Origin: Ophioderma brevispina
Taxonomy: Eukaryota; Echinodermata; Ophiuroidea; Amphilepidida; Ophiodermatidae
NCBI GenBank assembly: GCA_023653785.1
Contig: JAMKCH010010270.1
Coordinates: 1 to 64,000, forward strand
Length of the DNA stretch: 64,000 nt
Reading direction: 5' to 3'
A program made the position numbers and the translations under genes. A model generated the notes under the pieces. It saw only the letters and a list, made by a program, of their open reading frames with translations. It made no database searches and was not told the origin of the DNA. Below are positions 1-11,733 of this stretch, one piece after another (positions within the stretch are counted from its first letter, which is position 1; the number at the start of each line of letters is the position of its first letter).

Positions 1-1548
1 TGCACCAAAACCGCTATTTTCAAAACACGGCGGGAAATTCGAGGGAATTGAGGCGATACAATCCCTTCTTTTGGAGGTCTCCTTTTTAAAAAGTCTGTAC
101 TAAGAAGATAAATTTAGCCAAAATTTTCGTCCTGCGCTTACTTGCGAAATTAAAAATATTGAAATCAGGTCCCATGTCCACAAGTTCGGAATTCGGGGCG
201 GCACATCCCTACCTAAAAAGTTACCCCTTCCCCCTCACTGCCCTCAGTGATAATCTGATATAGGCCTACCTCCATCTGAGTCTCCCCCCCCCCTTCCTTA
301 GCAACTAACAATTTCCAAGACTTAAAAGTTAAAGGTAAGTTTCAGAGACGAATAATCCGGAATAAACATTGAAAAGACATAATATTAATATTATTTTGTT
401 CCTGGGAATTAGAGAGTTGCATTTTGCCCTCTAAAAAATACGCGTCGGTGCAATTTTCAGTTATGACAACGAATTATAGTATTGTTGTGTTGGTTTTAGA
501 ATGCCAGTTTAGAATTGCCAGTTAAAATACTCCGAAAGTCCATAACTTACATATTTTTAACGGTGTGCCGGGCATACTTTCTTGCTTTAAAGTGTATTGG
601 TCAATGCTCCCAATTCCCCCAGATTTTCAGAGAAGTGTCCCCGTTATAAAGGCAAACTTTTAGGCGTAAAATAGGGACATTGCTTTTATCTTATGAATGC
701 GTGATCGATACGGCGAGAGTATTAGAGCGGTTGAATCGCGTAAAATGTGTTGCGTGTGTGACGCCTTGCAATGTGTCGCAGACAGTTTTCTCACAATTTT
801 GGGAACACTAAAAAACGTGCTATTTGTTACATTCTTGAGGAAAAGAAGTTCGGTGACCCCATCTTTTTTCTTCTTAATAGAAGGCTTTGGAGTGCGAATT
901 TTATTAAAATTCCATCAAAAAAATTCGAGCAGGAAAGAAATTTTTTTATAATTAAAAATGTCTGTCGTAAAATTCAAATTCCATAGGTTTGTGTACTAAA
1001 ATTTTTGGTCAAAAAGTTGGGAAAACATAGGTATTTTGAATCAGTATTATATGAAAAAACGAGGTCGGTGACCCCCATTTTTTTTAATTTTGGATTGTAC
1101 TTACCATCGGTGGAGTTTTTGTACTAAGAGTTTCAATGAAAAATTTCGGAGACAGATCTATGTGTCCTAGCCCCCGATAACTGGGAAATGCAACAGTGAC
1201 AACATAATGCGTGACGCATAGATTTTTATATGCGTGTGCTTGCGCCCAAACAGTGACGACACGGAGTGCTTACGAGCAAAAACACAAACCACGGCGTGCT
1301 GTGTGTGTGAGAAAACGGTTACGGGCTTTAGGCCAGTCAATCTTTCGCCAAAAAATAAAGCTATACCTGGACAAACAGAGCACCAATGGGCTAAAGCTTA
1401 TAAGAAAAGTGGTGGAGCTTGGTGGAGTTAGTGGTTGATTTTTTGTGCTTGTTTTTTAAAGGAATAACAGCACATTTTTTTAGAGTACCCCAATTTTCAA
1501 CTTTTTGCACAGTTATGTGGTAATATCGTCTAGGAAATATACCTGCGA
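1..1548. other. Non-coding AT-rich DNA, no gene seen
   Basis: I see no exon with recognisable protein similarity here. The stretch holds A/T runs and a short word repeated twice, TCGGTGACCCC, at about 849-860 and 1064-1076, each followed by a T-rich tract. This suggests two pieces of one diverged repeat. The short open frames are not supported by splice sites or known domains. Confidence 0.5.
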
Positions 1549-1630
1549 CGGTATGGCCATTTGTGCCCGGGGTCACTATGACCTACCCTATGTGACCAAC
1601 CCCCATCGGGAACTTTAATGTCTCGATTGG
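1549..1630 (+). repeat. Inverted repeat, left copy (partner at 6051-6123)
   Basis: The segment begins CGGTATGGCCATTTG and continues through CCGGGGTCACTATGACC and CCCTATGTGACC to TGTCTCGATTGG. The reverse complement of 6051-6123 gives the same order of words with few differences. The two copies face each other 4.4 kb apart. They could be the ends of one large element or two independent insertions of a small GGTCAC-rich repeat. I saw no transposase between them. Confidence 0.6.
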
Positions 1631-3233
1631 GTACTATTCCGATTGGGTCGATTGTCGTGGGCGATATCGTTAAAATGTTAGGTCTCGTTCACAATCAAGT
1701 CTCGTAGATATATGAAAACGCTAAAATTATATCGTCGTCGTATTGAACATGTTGAAGTGGCATATAAGAAAACTATATGAGACTAAACTTTCGCGGCGTA
1801 AAGTCCATCATCATTAATTGGCGAGTGGAAGTCAACGCCAGCTGTACCGGGAGGAGTCATTTGCCCAGTCATTGGTCTGTTGTTGTGTGGAGTTATTGAT
1901 GTCTTTTATCCATTTTCTTCCGCTAAATTTAAAAAAAAATATCGTGCCCGTTGTGTTTTGTTTTTAAGCTGACATTTTAGATCAACAACAAGGGAATTCT
2001 TCATTACAGGGTCGAGGTCAAACATTCGGCAGGCCGCCCTTGGCGCCCTTGCTTTTGATTGATTCGCACTGCAATTTTCCGTTTCCAAAGAGGTACGGGG
2101 GACAACGCTATGATGTTTCGAGCTTCACTTGGCTACACGATTAAATTGTTTGTCATGGCTTTAAACAATAGTTTTTTTTTTGTTGTTTGTTTGTGTTTCA
2201 AATTTTATGTCAAAATCGGCTATGAAATGGCAATGTCCACACTGTACTGCCCGCTGTACTATAGGCTAGACAGGTCTGAATCTCATCTGTTAGCTTGTGT
2301 GGATTTGGCCCCGAGAATATGGCCCTGGCCATATGGTCCAGGACATACAGGTCGAGTCAACAAAAAAAAAGTACAACCAAATTGAGCGATTTTTCATGGA
2401 AAACCCTCAGGATATTCATATATTTTCTTCTTGTCGTACATTCCGCGTGTTGTGTTTAGCTCTATATAAAACGTACGGCATTTTAACATATTAACGCGTT
2501 CAAAAGGTACAGTTGCGGAAGTGAAAGTACCCGATGTGAAAGACCTTACAAGTTACACGCTAGTGTAACCCAAAGAGTACTCTTGGTTTTAGTTCAGCTT
2601 TGGATTTTGCAGCATATCCTCCATAATTACCCGTTTTGAAATAAATGTCAGGGAAGCACCAGTGACGTAATGACTGTGGGTGATGGTGTGGGAGGGGAAG
2701 GAGTAGGGTGGGATCCGCCACTCAAAATCTTTGGTTGCCCCCTCCTGGCCCCAATAGAGATCAGAAAAGTAATAATTTGATTGTATTTACAGGTTCCCGT
2801 GTTGCACCTTTGCAAAATGTGTTTTGGTGATGCCCCAAATTTAAATGCTCCCGCCATCCCTGTCCCTCCCGCGAATGGGAAATCCGGGGTAATACTGGTA
2901 AAGAAGCCGTTGATCAAAAAAAAAAAATCAAAATAATATTTAATAAAATCAATTTTGGGGCTTCAAGCAACATATCAGCATTCTCTTTTTTTCATTCTTT
3001 TGATTCCACGTAGTAAGAAAACTTCAAAATTCTATAGTATAAGGGATGATAACAAGATTTAATCATTAAATGGTCCATTTAAAAAATATACTGTTCATTT
3101 CATTAATCTAAGTTATTCTGCATTATCATTCAACACATGTCCCGCGTGAGCATGTGAATACGGCGCCAAAGAAATCACCCTGTTATCTTTTGAAGCCCTC
3201 ACGTTGCGTAGTAATAGTCTCATGTGTACTAGT
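1631..3233. other. No gene seen
   Basis: This is AT-rich DNA with homopolymer runs and a short palindromic patch at about 2317-2350 (GGCCCTGGCCATATGGTCC). That patch resembles the CATATGGTCC-type palindromes at 4970-5216 and 61420-61745. Open frames here are short and have no recognisable domain. Confidence 0.5.
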
Positions 3234-4744
3234 CAGGTGGAATTTTAGGCACCCGCCTGAAGGGGAATGGAGTACAGACTTTTCTATTGATATATTTAGT
3301 TCATTAAGGACCTAGCCAATAATTTTTGGAGGTGTGCAAAATTTGTTTGACTGTTCCTTTTTTGAAAATCCAATAGGGCTGCTACCATGTCAAAATCACT
3401 AAAAATCTCTAAGTATTTCCGATGGGGAAACCCAGCTATTTCTTCGGTACTCCGGTGTTTTAAGCACGAGAAAGTGTGGTAATTAATTTCCATCATTACA
3501 TGCCACAAAATCCAATATGGCTGCTCCAAAGTCAAATATGACTCTCGAAATCACCTATAAAAGTGATCTTAACTCTCTCCATTATACCACTACGCTACTT
3601 GAAAACATACTGAACACCTAAAATTTGTTCTGCAGGTGTTCAAAATATGTTACAATTGATCACACTCTGCAAGTGTTAACTTTACCACCTCTTGAATGCA
3701 TTTCAAACGCATCCGGATACGTCAAGTGTTCTGCCCATTTTGCAGGTTAGAGGCTTGATTCCACTGTCTATATGCATGCTTTTGCTTTACACTTATGTGA
3801 TACATGTCAGTTGATCACTAGAAAACCCTGATTTGGCATTTTTGTGAATGGACATTTTCAAAATTCAAGATGGCAGGCCAATTACAGCTATGTATTATAT
3901 GTCTTACATCAACTAATTTTATTATAAGGTGTATTAAAATTAGGTATTGGGATAAGTAGTTGACCCTTTGACACATTCTTTCTGGAATTTCTGTTTCTTT
4001 GACATGCGCAACAATGTTAAGATGGGGGCCAATTGTGGCTGCCTTTTTATCTTCTTTAAACCCTATAAATTACGATACATCTGTATTTATTAAGTGTATA
4101 ACATCCAAAAAGTGTATTAAAGTTAAATTAAAGTATGAGATGTATGTCTTTGAGCACTGATAACTCGTATCTGGTATATTTGTTTTGACCAACTGCTTAC
4201 AATTCAAAATGACGGCCAATATATTATGAATAATGACAAATTTGTAAGGTTTAAGTTTTAAAGATCTTAAAAGGGCCACATTGGAGTCCATCTTGATTTG
4301 ATACGCTCGTTAACACACTTAAAAGGTCAGATATAGTTTGTTTTTTCCTCCTGGATATAGAGCGCAGAAGACAGGCAGAACAGAATTATGCCTCCATCAC
4401 AAATACTGTATGAGCTATGGTCACTTGAACGATTTCAGGGCATATTGGGTTTTTTAGGGTTGAGCCATATTGGATTTGATTGTAATGTGTGATCAAATTC
4501 ACATCAATAAACGATCCAAAAGATTCCTCGTGCTTTTTAAAACCTGGATTTAGTGCATAAAATTATGGCCATGTGAAATGAATTTGAGAGTGATAGCGGC
4601 CATACATATTGGATTCTAGAAAATTGCACTGCACGAATTTGCACCACCCTCCAGAAAATTATTAGCTTAGGTCATCATTGACAATAAATCGTCACTAGAA
4701 AAAGTCTGTACTCCCCATTTCCACCTGTGCCCACAATTCCTCCT
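3234..4744. mobile_element. Foldback-type element with long terminal inverted repeats
   Basis: The left end reads CAGGTGGAATTTTAGGCAC, then GGGGAATGGAGTACAGAC, then GACCTAGCCAATAATTTTTG. The reverse complement of the right end (about 4640-4744) reads CAGGAGGAATTGTGGGCAC, GGAAATGGGGAGTACAGAC and GACCTAAGCTAATAATTTTC. The terminal inverted repeats are therefore about 110 bp and imperfect. The interior, about 1.3 kb, carries repeated degenerate words around 'AAGATGG-GGCCA' and 'CCATATTGG' at roughly 100-200-bp spacing. Long inverted ends with an internal repeat array are typical of foldback DNA elements. No transposase frame is visible, so the element is non-autonomous. The exact ends and a target duplication are uncertain. 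Confidence 0.7.
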
Positions 4745-4969
4745 GATATACAGTCAGTGATCAATTTTTGTTCGGGCCCCCCAGAAATGGATATCTTCAC
4801 AAAAATAACGTAGTTGCAATGGACTGATCGATTTTAAAAAATTTAAACTTATGGTGAAAGCTGATAAAAACAGAACTATCATCACAGAATTAATTGGTAA
4901 ATTCCGTTTAAGGTTTCTTCATAAAAAATCCTCATTGGTTTGTTACTTTTTTCTGACTCACCCTGTATT

Positions 4970-5216
4970 TGAATATGGTCTGGAGCATAAATAAATTATT
5001 ATCTGGGGAAATATCTAGTCAAACATGTCCAGGAGCTATTTTCTATGTCTGGAGCAGGTGCTTTAAATATGCCTCCAGGGAGCCATAGCTATATGCTCAT
5101 GTGAGCTAAAATTAAATCTGGAAACAACAATTCTAAGTCAAATAATGCTCCAGGAGCAAATTATTGCAAATTATATAACTTTTGTATCATTTTCAAAATT
5201 TCAATGCTCCGGACCT
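4970..5216. repeat. GGAGCAT/ATGCTCC palindromic repeat patch
   Basis: Several related words recur within about 250 bp: ATATGGTCTGGAGCATAA near 4973, GTCCAGGAGC near 5028, TGTCTGGAGCAGG near 5047, TGCCTCCAGGGAGCC near 5070, ATGCTCCAGGAGCAAA near 5144 and ATGCTCCGGACCTATGG near 5203. Many are self-complementary. The same words occur at 11734-12097 and at 61420-61745, so this is a dispersed repeat family. Confidence 0.6.
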
Positions 5217-5462
5217 ATGGTACAGCGACTGATATTGGGCAAAATTGCACAAAAGCCGGTTGTTATGCCATGGCGGGGTATCTGGTACAGCGTGTGTTTA
5301 CCACCGGGGAAGGGGGGCAGTGGCGCTCATTAAAAGTGAGTACCTGCTTTCCTACCGAACCATTCATGATTATCACGGGCTTACGCGGAGAAAGATTTTG
5401 CCAAACCGGGGTCAGGACCCCGTTCATAAGCACTTCCAGCCATTCGCGCATTAACATCAATT
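5217..5462. other. GC-rich island open on both strands, unidentified
   Basis: About 245 bp stand out from their surroundings by higher GC content and by lacking A/T runs. A plus-strand frame is open for 86 codons (5204-5464) and a minus-strand frame for 65 codons (5460-5263). The base composition and word use look unlike the neighbours, somewhat prokaryote-like. I do not recognise either translation. No start context, domain or convincing splice site decides the strand. It could be an isolated exon, a captured fragment, or foreign or contaminant DNA. Confidence 0.35.
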
Positions 5463-6050
5463 GATTTTATTTGAAAAAAACATAAAATACAAAGGCTCAA
5501 AAATTGAGCACTAGGAAAGCGGTTATGATTGCAACTTGTTTCCATTTAATGAACTTATTCATAGTATGGTTAGAGCTTTTTTAAATTCCTGAATTTCCTA
5601 TAAATATCACCTTAAAATTTCATTCTGTTATTTGAAAGAAATTTAAAGAGGCAAAATTGCAACAAGCTTCCGCTGGACCCCCCCCAGTAAACACTATTTC
5701 CAATTAACACCCCGGAACCCATTAAAGCGTTTCCAATTAATTAAAAATTTTTTTTTTTGATATCAAGTAGTAAGGTTTTGATTCTATAAGAAATTATGCG
5801 GATGGCCCCCCCTGAAACTAAATAGATACTGTTAAAGCCCGAATGAATAGTTTAACAGGCATCTGGGCCAAGTTGCCTAACGTTAATGTCTAAAGCATAA
5901 GCTTTAATAATTATGCGTGCTAAAATAAGGTTTATAAAAGTTACCCAATCTGGCCTAAAAAGTGTTTCCGATGGCAACTAATACCTCTCAACTCAAAACC
6001 CTATTAGCACAGCTACTACATCCCGTTTAGCTACCAACCGGGCTAACTGA
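5463..6050. other. No gene seen
   Basis: AT-rich DNA with short C and T homopolymers (for example a C run near 5680). No domain, RNA gene or clear repeat structure was recognised. Confidence 0.5.
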
Positions 6051-6123
6051 ATTTTAATGTCCTCGATTGGGGTGGGTCACATAGGGTGGGTCACAGTGAC
6101 CCGGGTCCAAAATGGCCATACCG
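6051..6123 (-). repeat. Inverted repeat, right copy (partner at 1549-1630)
   Basis: Read on the minus strand, this begins CGGTATGGCCATTTTGG and runs through CCGGGTCACTGTGACCC and ACCCTATGTGACCCACC to AATCGAGGACATTAAAA. This matches the left copy. The core GGGTCACAGTGACCC is itself a palindrome. Confidence 0.6.
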
Positions 6124-8916
6124 ATATGTACTGATGATAGTAAATTGTGGATAAGCATTAACATACCTAACACTAACCCAAAGTCATTGTAGTGATGATT
6201 TAAAAATACATGATAAGCATTAACCGTGTAACCCCTAACCCTTACGCACCAGAGGGTGTTTTTGAGTCAATCCCACAATCCACCGTTTGGGAAATTTCAA
6301 CTCCATAGTGGTCAATGTTGATCCCATAAAAATCCGATTTTAATACATGAAAACCCCGACTTAAATGCCCATTTTTACCCACAAAGCGTTAGTACTTGGG
6401 AATTTTTTAGAGCATGATTATGAATATCTTGTGGTTCTCAAACTTTTGAATACTTTTTATCCCTAAGTACTGACATTGTTAGATAACAGTACCGTGATAG
6501 CACAATTGGGCTATTCATCATGGGATTGGAAATTCAACACCCCTCTGGGCCCTTACACTAACCCACAGGAACAGCTGTGACCTGAACATATTTCGAGGGT
6601 TAGTGCAAGAAAGGGCCCCACCTGCAAATAGCTGCCATTTGTTGCTGTGTTCTTATCAAGTGTTATACCAACCAAATCTAAATCGTGGCAGCTATTGCAG
6701 ATAGTGTCGGTTTGCCTAAACCCCTCGACTTTCTTTCGGTGAGAATGCCATGTCATGTTCAACATGATCATTATCCTTCAGAGTGCTTCTTGGCTGTCAC
6801 TTTCATGTGGTTTTGGGTAAGAATGGCAAATTTACCATCTTTGTTACAGGCAGCCTGTCCTTGACACAAGACCACCACGTGCGCTCTATTCTTCTCCTTC
6901 ATATTTTTACCTCCTTCCTTCCTCCCCGCTCTTACATACCTTTTACACTGAACAACCTAGTACATTCCCATCTATTTTACCCATTTACCTGCAAATCCAG
7001 ATAGTAGTGCTTTCTGGTAGAATGGCATGGCTTATGGAGTCCTGATTAAGACTCTGTTTTTTTAGCTCATAAATTGCAAATCTGGTCAAAGAGTATGCAT
7101 CTTGAATAATAAACTAATAAAAATTAACACTTCCATTACCCTAAATGTGGCTTATTAATGAATGCTGCACTATTAAGCAGACAACTACAGTGAGATACAT
7201 GTACATGCTCCGATCCCTGTTAGACAGCAAATCAAACTTTAAGGTCCATGGCCCGATACAACATCCTCATCCCCACGGACAACCCAGATTGCACCGGAAG
7301 TGGTCAACATTTATGTTGGCAGAAAGCTCCTATTTTTAGCATTAACCCTGTTAAATCTTAGCACTGAACGTTGTTGGGTTTTGGTTGTTGTTAGCAAAAA
7401 CATGTCCCATTTTTTTCAACCTAATATTAGTCGTTTTCAGGCTTTATAGTAAATGGATTGAAAATCAGCACAACGGAACTCAGATGGGTCATGTCCGTGT
7501 AATCAGAGGAAATTTTTTAATAGAATAAATCGTGCCAGCCCTTAAGTCCTTGATTAATATTATTAAAATAAAGATAACCAAGGGAAAAACACCCACCGCT
7601 CCATTAGTGTTTGAGTTCAATCTTGAAAGGTAATTTACAATCTACATTGGGTTTATCAAAAAAATACAAATTAAGAAGTCTGTCAAAAGAGCCATCAATG
7701 GCAACTTGTGGGTTCCTATGCAGCGATTACAGCTTGGCAATGGCAATCACATACTGCTACTTAAATTCGGATGCACCCTGTGGGCCCTGGTAGAAAGCCT
7801 GCCAGATTCTCTCCTCATGATACCCTTGTTTTTTGTTTTGATGAGTAAGAGAAGCTTAGAGCTGAAAAAACAACTATTTGGGCATGCTTTTTCAGTTTGA
7901 TATGGTATGGGGCCTGATTGCAACATGCTCCTTTTATATTTTACATCCCCACTGTCTTTCCATATCGATGTATATTGATGAACAAAAAGAAGTTCAATGT
8001 ACTGCATAAGAAAATGATGAGTCATCCCAGTTGGTAATGTCTTTTGAATTCCCAGAATTAAAAGCAGATATCCCATTAAAAAAAGTACATTTTTATGTTT
8101 GTCATTTGTTTGTTACTGCTAAAAAATTTAACTTAATTAAGACAATATTGCAGATAAACTACCAGAACAATTTGTTCAAGGACAACATTTTTTCGAACAA
8201 CCTTTAATGAGAGGGAATTTGTTTTAACTATGTTAATTATCTATTTGCCTTGCACCGCTGTTTGACCCTTTGCAAATCCACTCATATTTGTTTTTAAGCA
8301 ACAATTTTGCAACTGATATATAATACAGACACACACAATAGCTATCAACCATATGGTAAAATCAGAAGAACAACTACCAGGAATCTTGCCAGGTAGGCCT
8401 CTCCTCATACTTGCATGAATATATAGGGACCGGACTCAATTGCCCAATTTTTTCCATAGAATCGTCTTTTTTAAGAGAAATGTTCCCACAATGAATTTTC
8501 CTAAATTTGTGCAGGATGTAGCTAGTATAGTAAATAATCAATATCAGTTGTCAAATCGGGTGCTGTTTTTGAAAGAAGATGCTATTACTTGGTTTATTCT
8601 TGTTTTGTCCCAATAATAAATGAGTCTTTCAAACAACTGCACCTGCAATATTTTTTTAAGAGACCAATAAAATTGCTCCCCATATCGACATGCAGGATAA
8701 CGGTTCATGGGTAAGAGCGATAATTCTCACTCTAAACAAATACAAGCAGCTTTTAAAAATAATAGATTTTACCTTGTATCATATAGCTGATTCAGAATGA
8801 GAGAGGGGTAGGAAGGCAATGACTTACAGAGCCCACATGGTATTTCTGATGAACTTATGTAATTTATTTTTGTGTGGTGGTGGAGGAACTTCGGCCTCCG
8901 ATCCTTGTTCCTTCCA
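6124..8916. other. No gene seen (2.8 kb)
   Basis: I looked on the minus strand for the missing exons of the dicarboxylate carrier (the region following GLSASIGRQ) and did not find them. The best open stretch is 6771-6553 on the minus strand (72 codons, cysteine-containing). It resembles no family I know. The rest is AT-rich DNA. Confidence 0.45.
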
Positions 8917-9290
8917 CTTAAAGGCGGACTCAATATTTTTGAAATGAATAATTATTTTTGAGTAGAACTAAAAAAGTCATCTAGAACTAAAGATAGTCAC
9001 CTAAAATTTCAATTCCAAGTTAAATGATCGGAATTTTTCCGTTTGCAATGTCAGTAAAAGTTCATGCCCAGTTATTAACAGTGCCATAAGATACCATCAT
9101 GTAATAACAAAAATTCCGGATCGGGAATTTATAACAAAGTTGTGATGTTTCTATAGTGAGGAACTTCTATTTGTGCTTATTTATTTCACACAATGATAGT
9201 ATATGGACAGCATTATTACATGCAAAAAAACACAATTTTTTTGAAAATTTAGGGCGCCCTCATCATCATGACATCTCGAGTCCTCCTTTC
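8917..9290 (+). mobile_element. MITE family 1, copy A (GCCGACTCAGAG ends)
   Basis: The left end is TTAAAGGCGGACTCAA and the right end is CATCTCGAGTCCTCCTTTC, a diverged inverted pair. Internal landmarks shared with copies B (32257-32636) and C (21864-22226) include AGATAGTCACCTA, AAATTCCGGATCGGGAATTT (a palindrome) and TTTCACACAATGAT. The element is about 375 bp long. No coding capacity is supported; the open frames through it are incidental. Confidence 0.75.
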
Positions 9291-9858
9291 ATAGTATCAC
9301 TTGGTCTACATTTGTTGGGAGACCCTGCAAGGCCTACATGTTCTATAAATAATGCCTTTATTCATGTGCAATTATGTATACATACTTCAATCAAAGTCAC
9401 AATCCCAAAGAAATTGCATATTTCAGAGGTCAAACTATTAGAAAACATGTGCACAATAAGTTCGCCCATCCAGCATTATACAGGCATACACATACTGATG
9501 ACCCAATAAAAACTTGACCCAAAATGAAAGTGAATTTTTTCCACTTTGTTTTAAATTTGTATCTGTGGATTTTATTTTCTCTTAAAGAATGGTAATTGAG
9601 CATCTGCCTGAAAAATTTTTCATTTTGTTCGAGTGGTTCTCAAGATTTAGTCCACTGAACCAATAAGTCAGCAAAACTTACTTGTCCATGTGAGGCATCA
9701 TTTTTCTTAGCTTGAAATCCCAATCCCAAATCGGCAGGGTCTTGTCCCTACAACCCCCCTTCCCTGACACAAGACAGAAAAACTGGGATTTAGCACACTG
9801 CATGCTATGATTTCAGATTTAAAAAGCCCAGTTGCCAAAACAATATATGTCATTGTAC
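9291..9858. other. No gene seen
   Basis: AT-rich DNA without a recognisable domain. If the carrier gene continues leftwards this would be intronic, but I found no exon. Confidence 0.45.
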
Positions 9859-9985
9859 ATGCTTGTCCCAAAACAATGTTAACACTCGGGACAATGACAT
9901 TTTGGTCAAAGCAAAGTACGTATGGATCTTTGTTTGGTACTCCCTTGAAGCCAATACACATAGCGTTTATTATTTAACCGATTAT
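9859..9985 (+). repeat. Dispersed repeat, plus-strand copy
   Basis: The order of words is TGTTAACACTCGGGACAA, CATTTTGGTCAAAG, GTACGTATGGATC, TTTGTTTGGTACTCCCTTG and AAGCCAATA. The same order, about 80 percent alike by eye, appears on the minus strand at 10960-10826. The two copies form an inverted pair about 0.85 kb apart. The minus-strand copy begins with GTACAGGCTGTCC, a sequence resembling transposon ends, so both may be pieces of one DNA element. Confidence 0.6.
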
Positions 9986-10825
9986 TTCCTTCCAAAGGCG
10001 ATATGTAGAACAAACGATATTCTTCGTCAAAAGGGAGAGGGCAAAATCGGATTGGGCCTGATTTGCATCGGTTACATTTGTAAAATGAGGAAACATGATT
10101 TTGTAACTACTCAAAACTGGAAGTTATTGATTGGCGATTTAACCTACTGATGCCGTGGCCAATCCCTTGTGACCTCAATATGGTAAATAATAATGAACAT
10201 TGTCTTTATGATCAGCAATACTTTGGTGTTTCGTTTTAAATAATTAACCATTGAGTCACAATTCATTAGAACACTTATAGCCTTACCGAATCACTCACAT
10301 TACAAAGAATGCTAAAACCAAACCAACAACCCACAAAAACAATCGGAAAGCTTCCACATTGAATTTCCAAGGCAACTTATGATTCTGTATAGACATAACA
10401 CACAAGTTATAAAAACACGCAAAGAAACAAAAAAGAAAAAGAACCCTCTGAAAATAGGCCTACATGGATAGTGAAGCAGGTGGAATTGGAAATAAATATG
10501 CCAGTCATGCCAGTAGCAGACCCAACACGGACCAGAATATCAAAAACTCAAGCCAACATATCTCTTGTTAGAAGAGCCGTTGTACTAGATTCAACGATAA
10601 GCGCTTGGAAAAACACGGTGACAGGAATTTTGAAGTCTTCCTTCAACAAACTAAAACAGCAAGATCCATTTCTTTTCCTTTTAATATGGAAATAAGTTGT
10701 TCTCTGTAGTTCGGTGTATTCATGTTGCATCATGCATTTCAAATGCTTAGAGGCAGAAATCGGACCAAGTTGAATTTGCACTCTCATATTTGATGAAGCA
10801 TATCTTTAGTTCTACACATCGGACT
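9986..10825. other. Spacer between inverted repeat copies, no gene seen
   Basis: This contains a 74-codon open stretch at 10471-10695 on the plus strand. It has no recognised domain and no convincing splice context. The rest is AT-rich. Confidence 0.4.
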
Positions 10826-10960
10826 GAAATGAAATAAATGTCAAATAAAAGCTTATTTTATTGGCTTCAAAGGAGTACCAAACAAACACCCATGTGTACT
10901 TTTCTTTGACCCAAAATGCCCTTGTCCCGAGTGTTAACATTTTTTTTGGACAGCCTGTAC
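10826..10960 (-). repeat. Dispersed repeat, minus-strand copy
   Basis: Read on the minus strand: GTACAGGCTGTCCAAAAAA, ATGTTAACACTCGGGACAAG, CATTTTGGGTCAAAG, AAAGTACACATGGGTG, TTTGTTTGGTACTCCTTTG, AAGCCAATAAAA. It is the inverted partner of 9859-9985. Confidence 0.6.
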
Positions 10961-11488
10961 TTATCATTCCATCATGAAATATATACCCACGAACAAGTCT
11001 GCTCTGTGGACAAGTCTGCTCCGTGGACAAGTCTGTTTTGCCGACTTATTGTTCAGTGGACCATATCTTGAGACGCACTCAACCAAAATAAACAATTTGT
11101 TCAGGCAAGACGCTCAACTACCCATTCTTTATGATAAAATAAAATCCACAGATATCAAATTAAACAAAGTGGAAAAATACCACTTTCATTTTGGGTAAAG
11201 TTTTTATATGCCACAATCTTACATATAATCCTGAAACACAATGTGATCACCATCATCACCTGTAATGTTGGCAAGAGTTCTATAGTCCATTTCTCTACCT
11301 CTGTGCAGTGATGTCATAACCTTGACGCAGCTTTTACGCACGCGTCAAGAAATGCCGTTTTTGTGCGCGCGTGTAAAAAACGCCGTCGCTTTAAGGCATC
11401 GCGTGCTGTTTACTTGTGCGATCATCAAATCTTGCGCTGACATCACTGCACGGAGGTAGGGAAATGGAGTATAGAGTACTTTGCATAC
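10961..11488. other. Probable intron 2 sequence of the carrier gene
   Basis: This lies directly downstream, on the minus strand, of the splice donor at 11488-11487. It contains a short direct repeat, ACAAGTCTGCTC-GTGG, near 10991-11030, and a GC-rich patch near 11335-11400. No third exon was recognised. Confidence 0.45.
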
Positions 11489-11608
11489 CTGTCTTCCTAT
11501 GGATGCACTGAGTCCATTATACATAGCCAAGATGCCCTGAGTTCTGACTATCTTTACCACCATCTGCACACCGCCCATCTTCACCTCCTGTTGTGTCTGT
11601 AGATGAAC
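11489..11608 (-). CDS. slc25a10: Mitochondrial dicarboxylate carrier, exon 2 (residues 51-90)
   Basis: Reading the minus strand, an acceptor AG at 11610-11609 is followed by 40 codons beginning VHLQTQQEVK and ending GLSASIGRQ, then a donor GTATGC from 11488. The exon is exactly 120 bp and starts and ends between codons, in phase with exon 1. HLQTQQEVK, the basic VVKIVRTQGILAMYNG stretch and GLSAS are characteristic of the dicarboxylate-carrier branch of the SLC25 family (SLC25A10). This part forms the matrix loop helix of repeat 1 and the start of transmembrane helix 2. Members exchange malate or succinate for phosphate or sulfur oxyanions across the inner mitochondrial membrane. The family usually has about 290 residues, so two thirds of the protein is missing here. 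The next exon should begin near a MTYS-TRF motif, which I did not find at lower coordinates. Confidence 0.92.
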
Positions 11609-11733
11609 CTGGAAATCAAACGGGGAATATCGTTTCCATTGACTTGATACATATAGTTATTTTGCAAAAATCTGCAAGATTTTATAAATTTGATTTGAGC
11701 AAACTGAAGGCATAATGAAATGTATGCGGTAGT

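Noticed and set aside
6553..6771. Minus-strand 72-codon frame as a carrier-gene exon
   Set aside because: The translation does not contain the MTYS-TRF or GTPAD motifs expected for the next parts of SLC25A10, nor matching phase-0 splice sites.
9156..9509. 117-codon plus-strand frame
   Set aside because: It begins inside MITE copy A; the homologous part of copy B gives a related but broken frame. It reflects the transposon sequence, not a gene.
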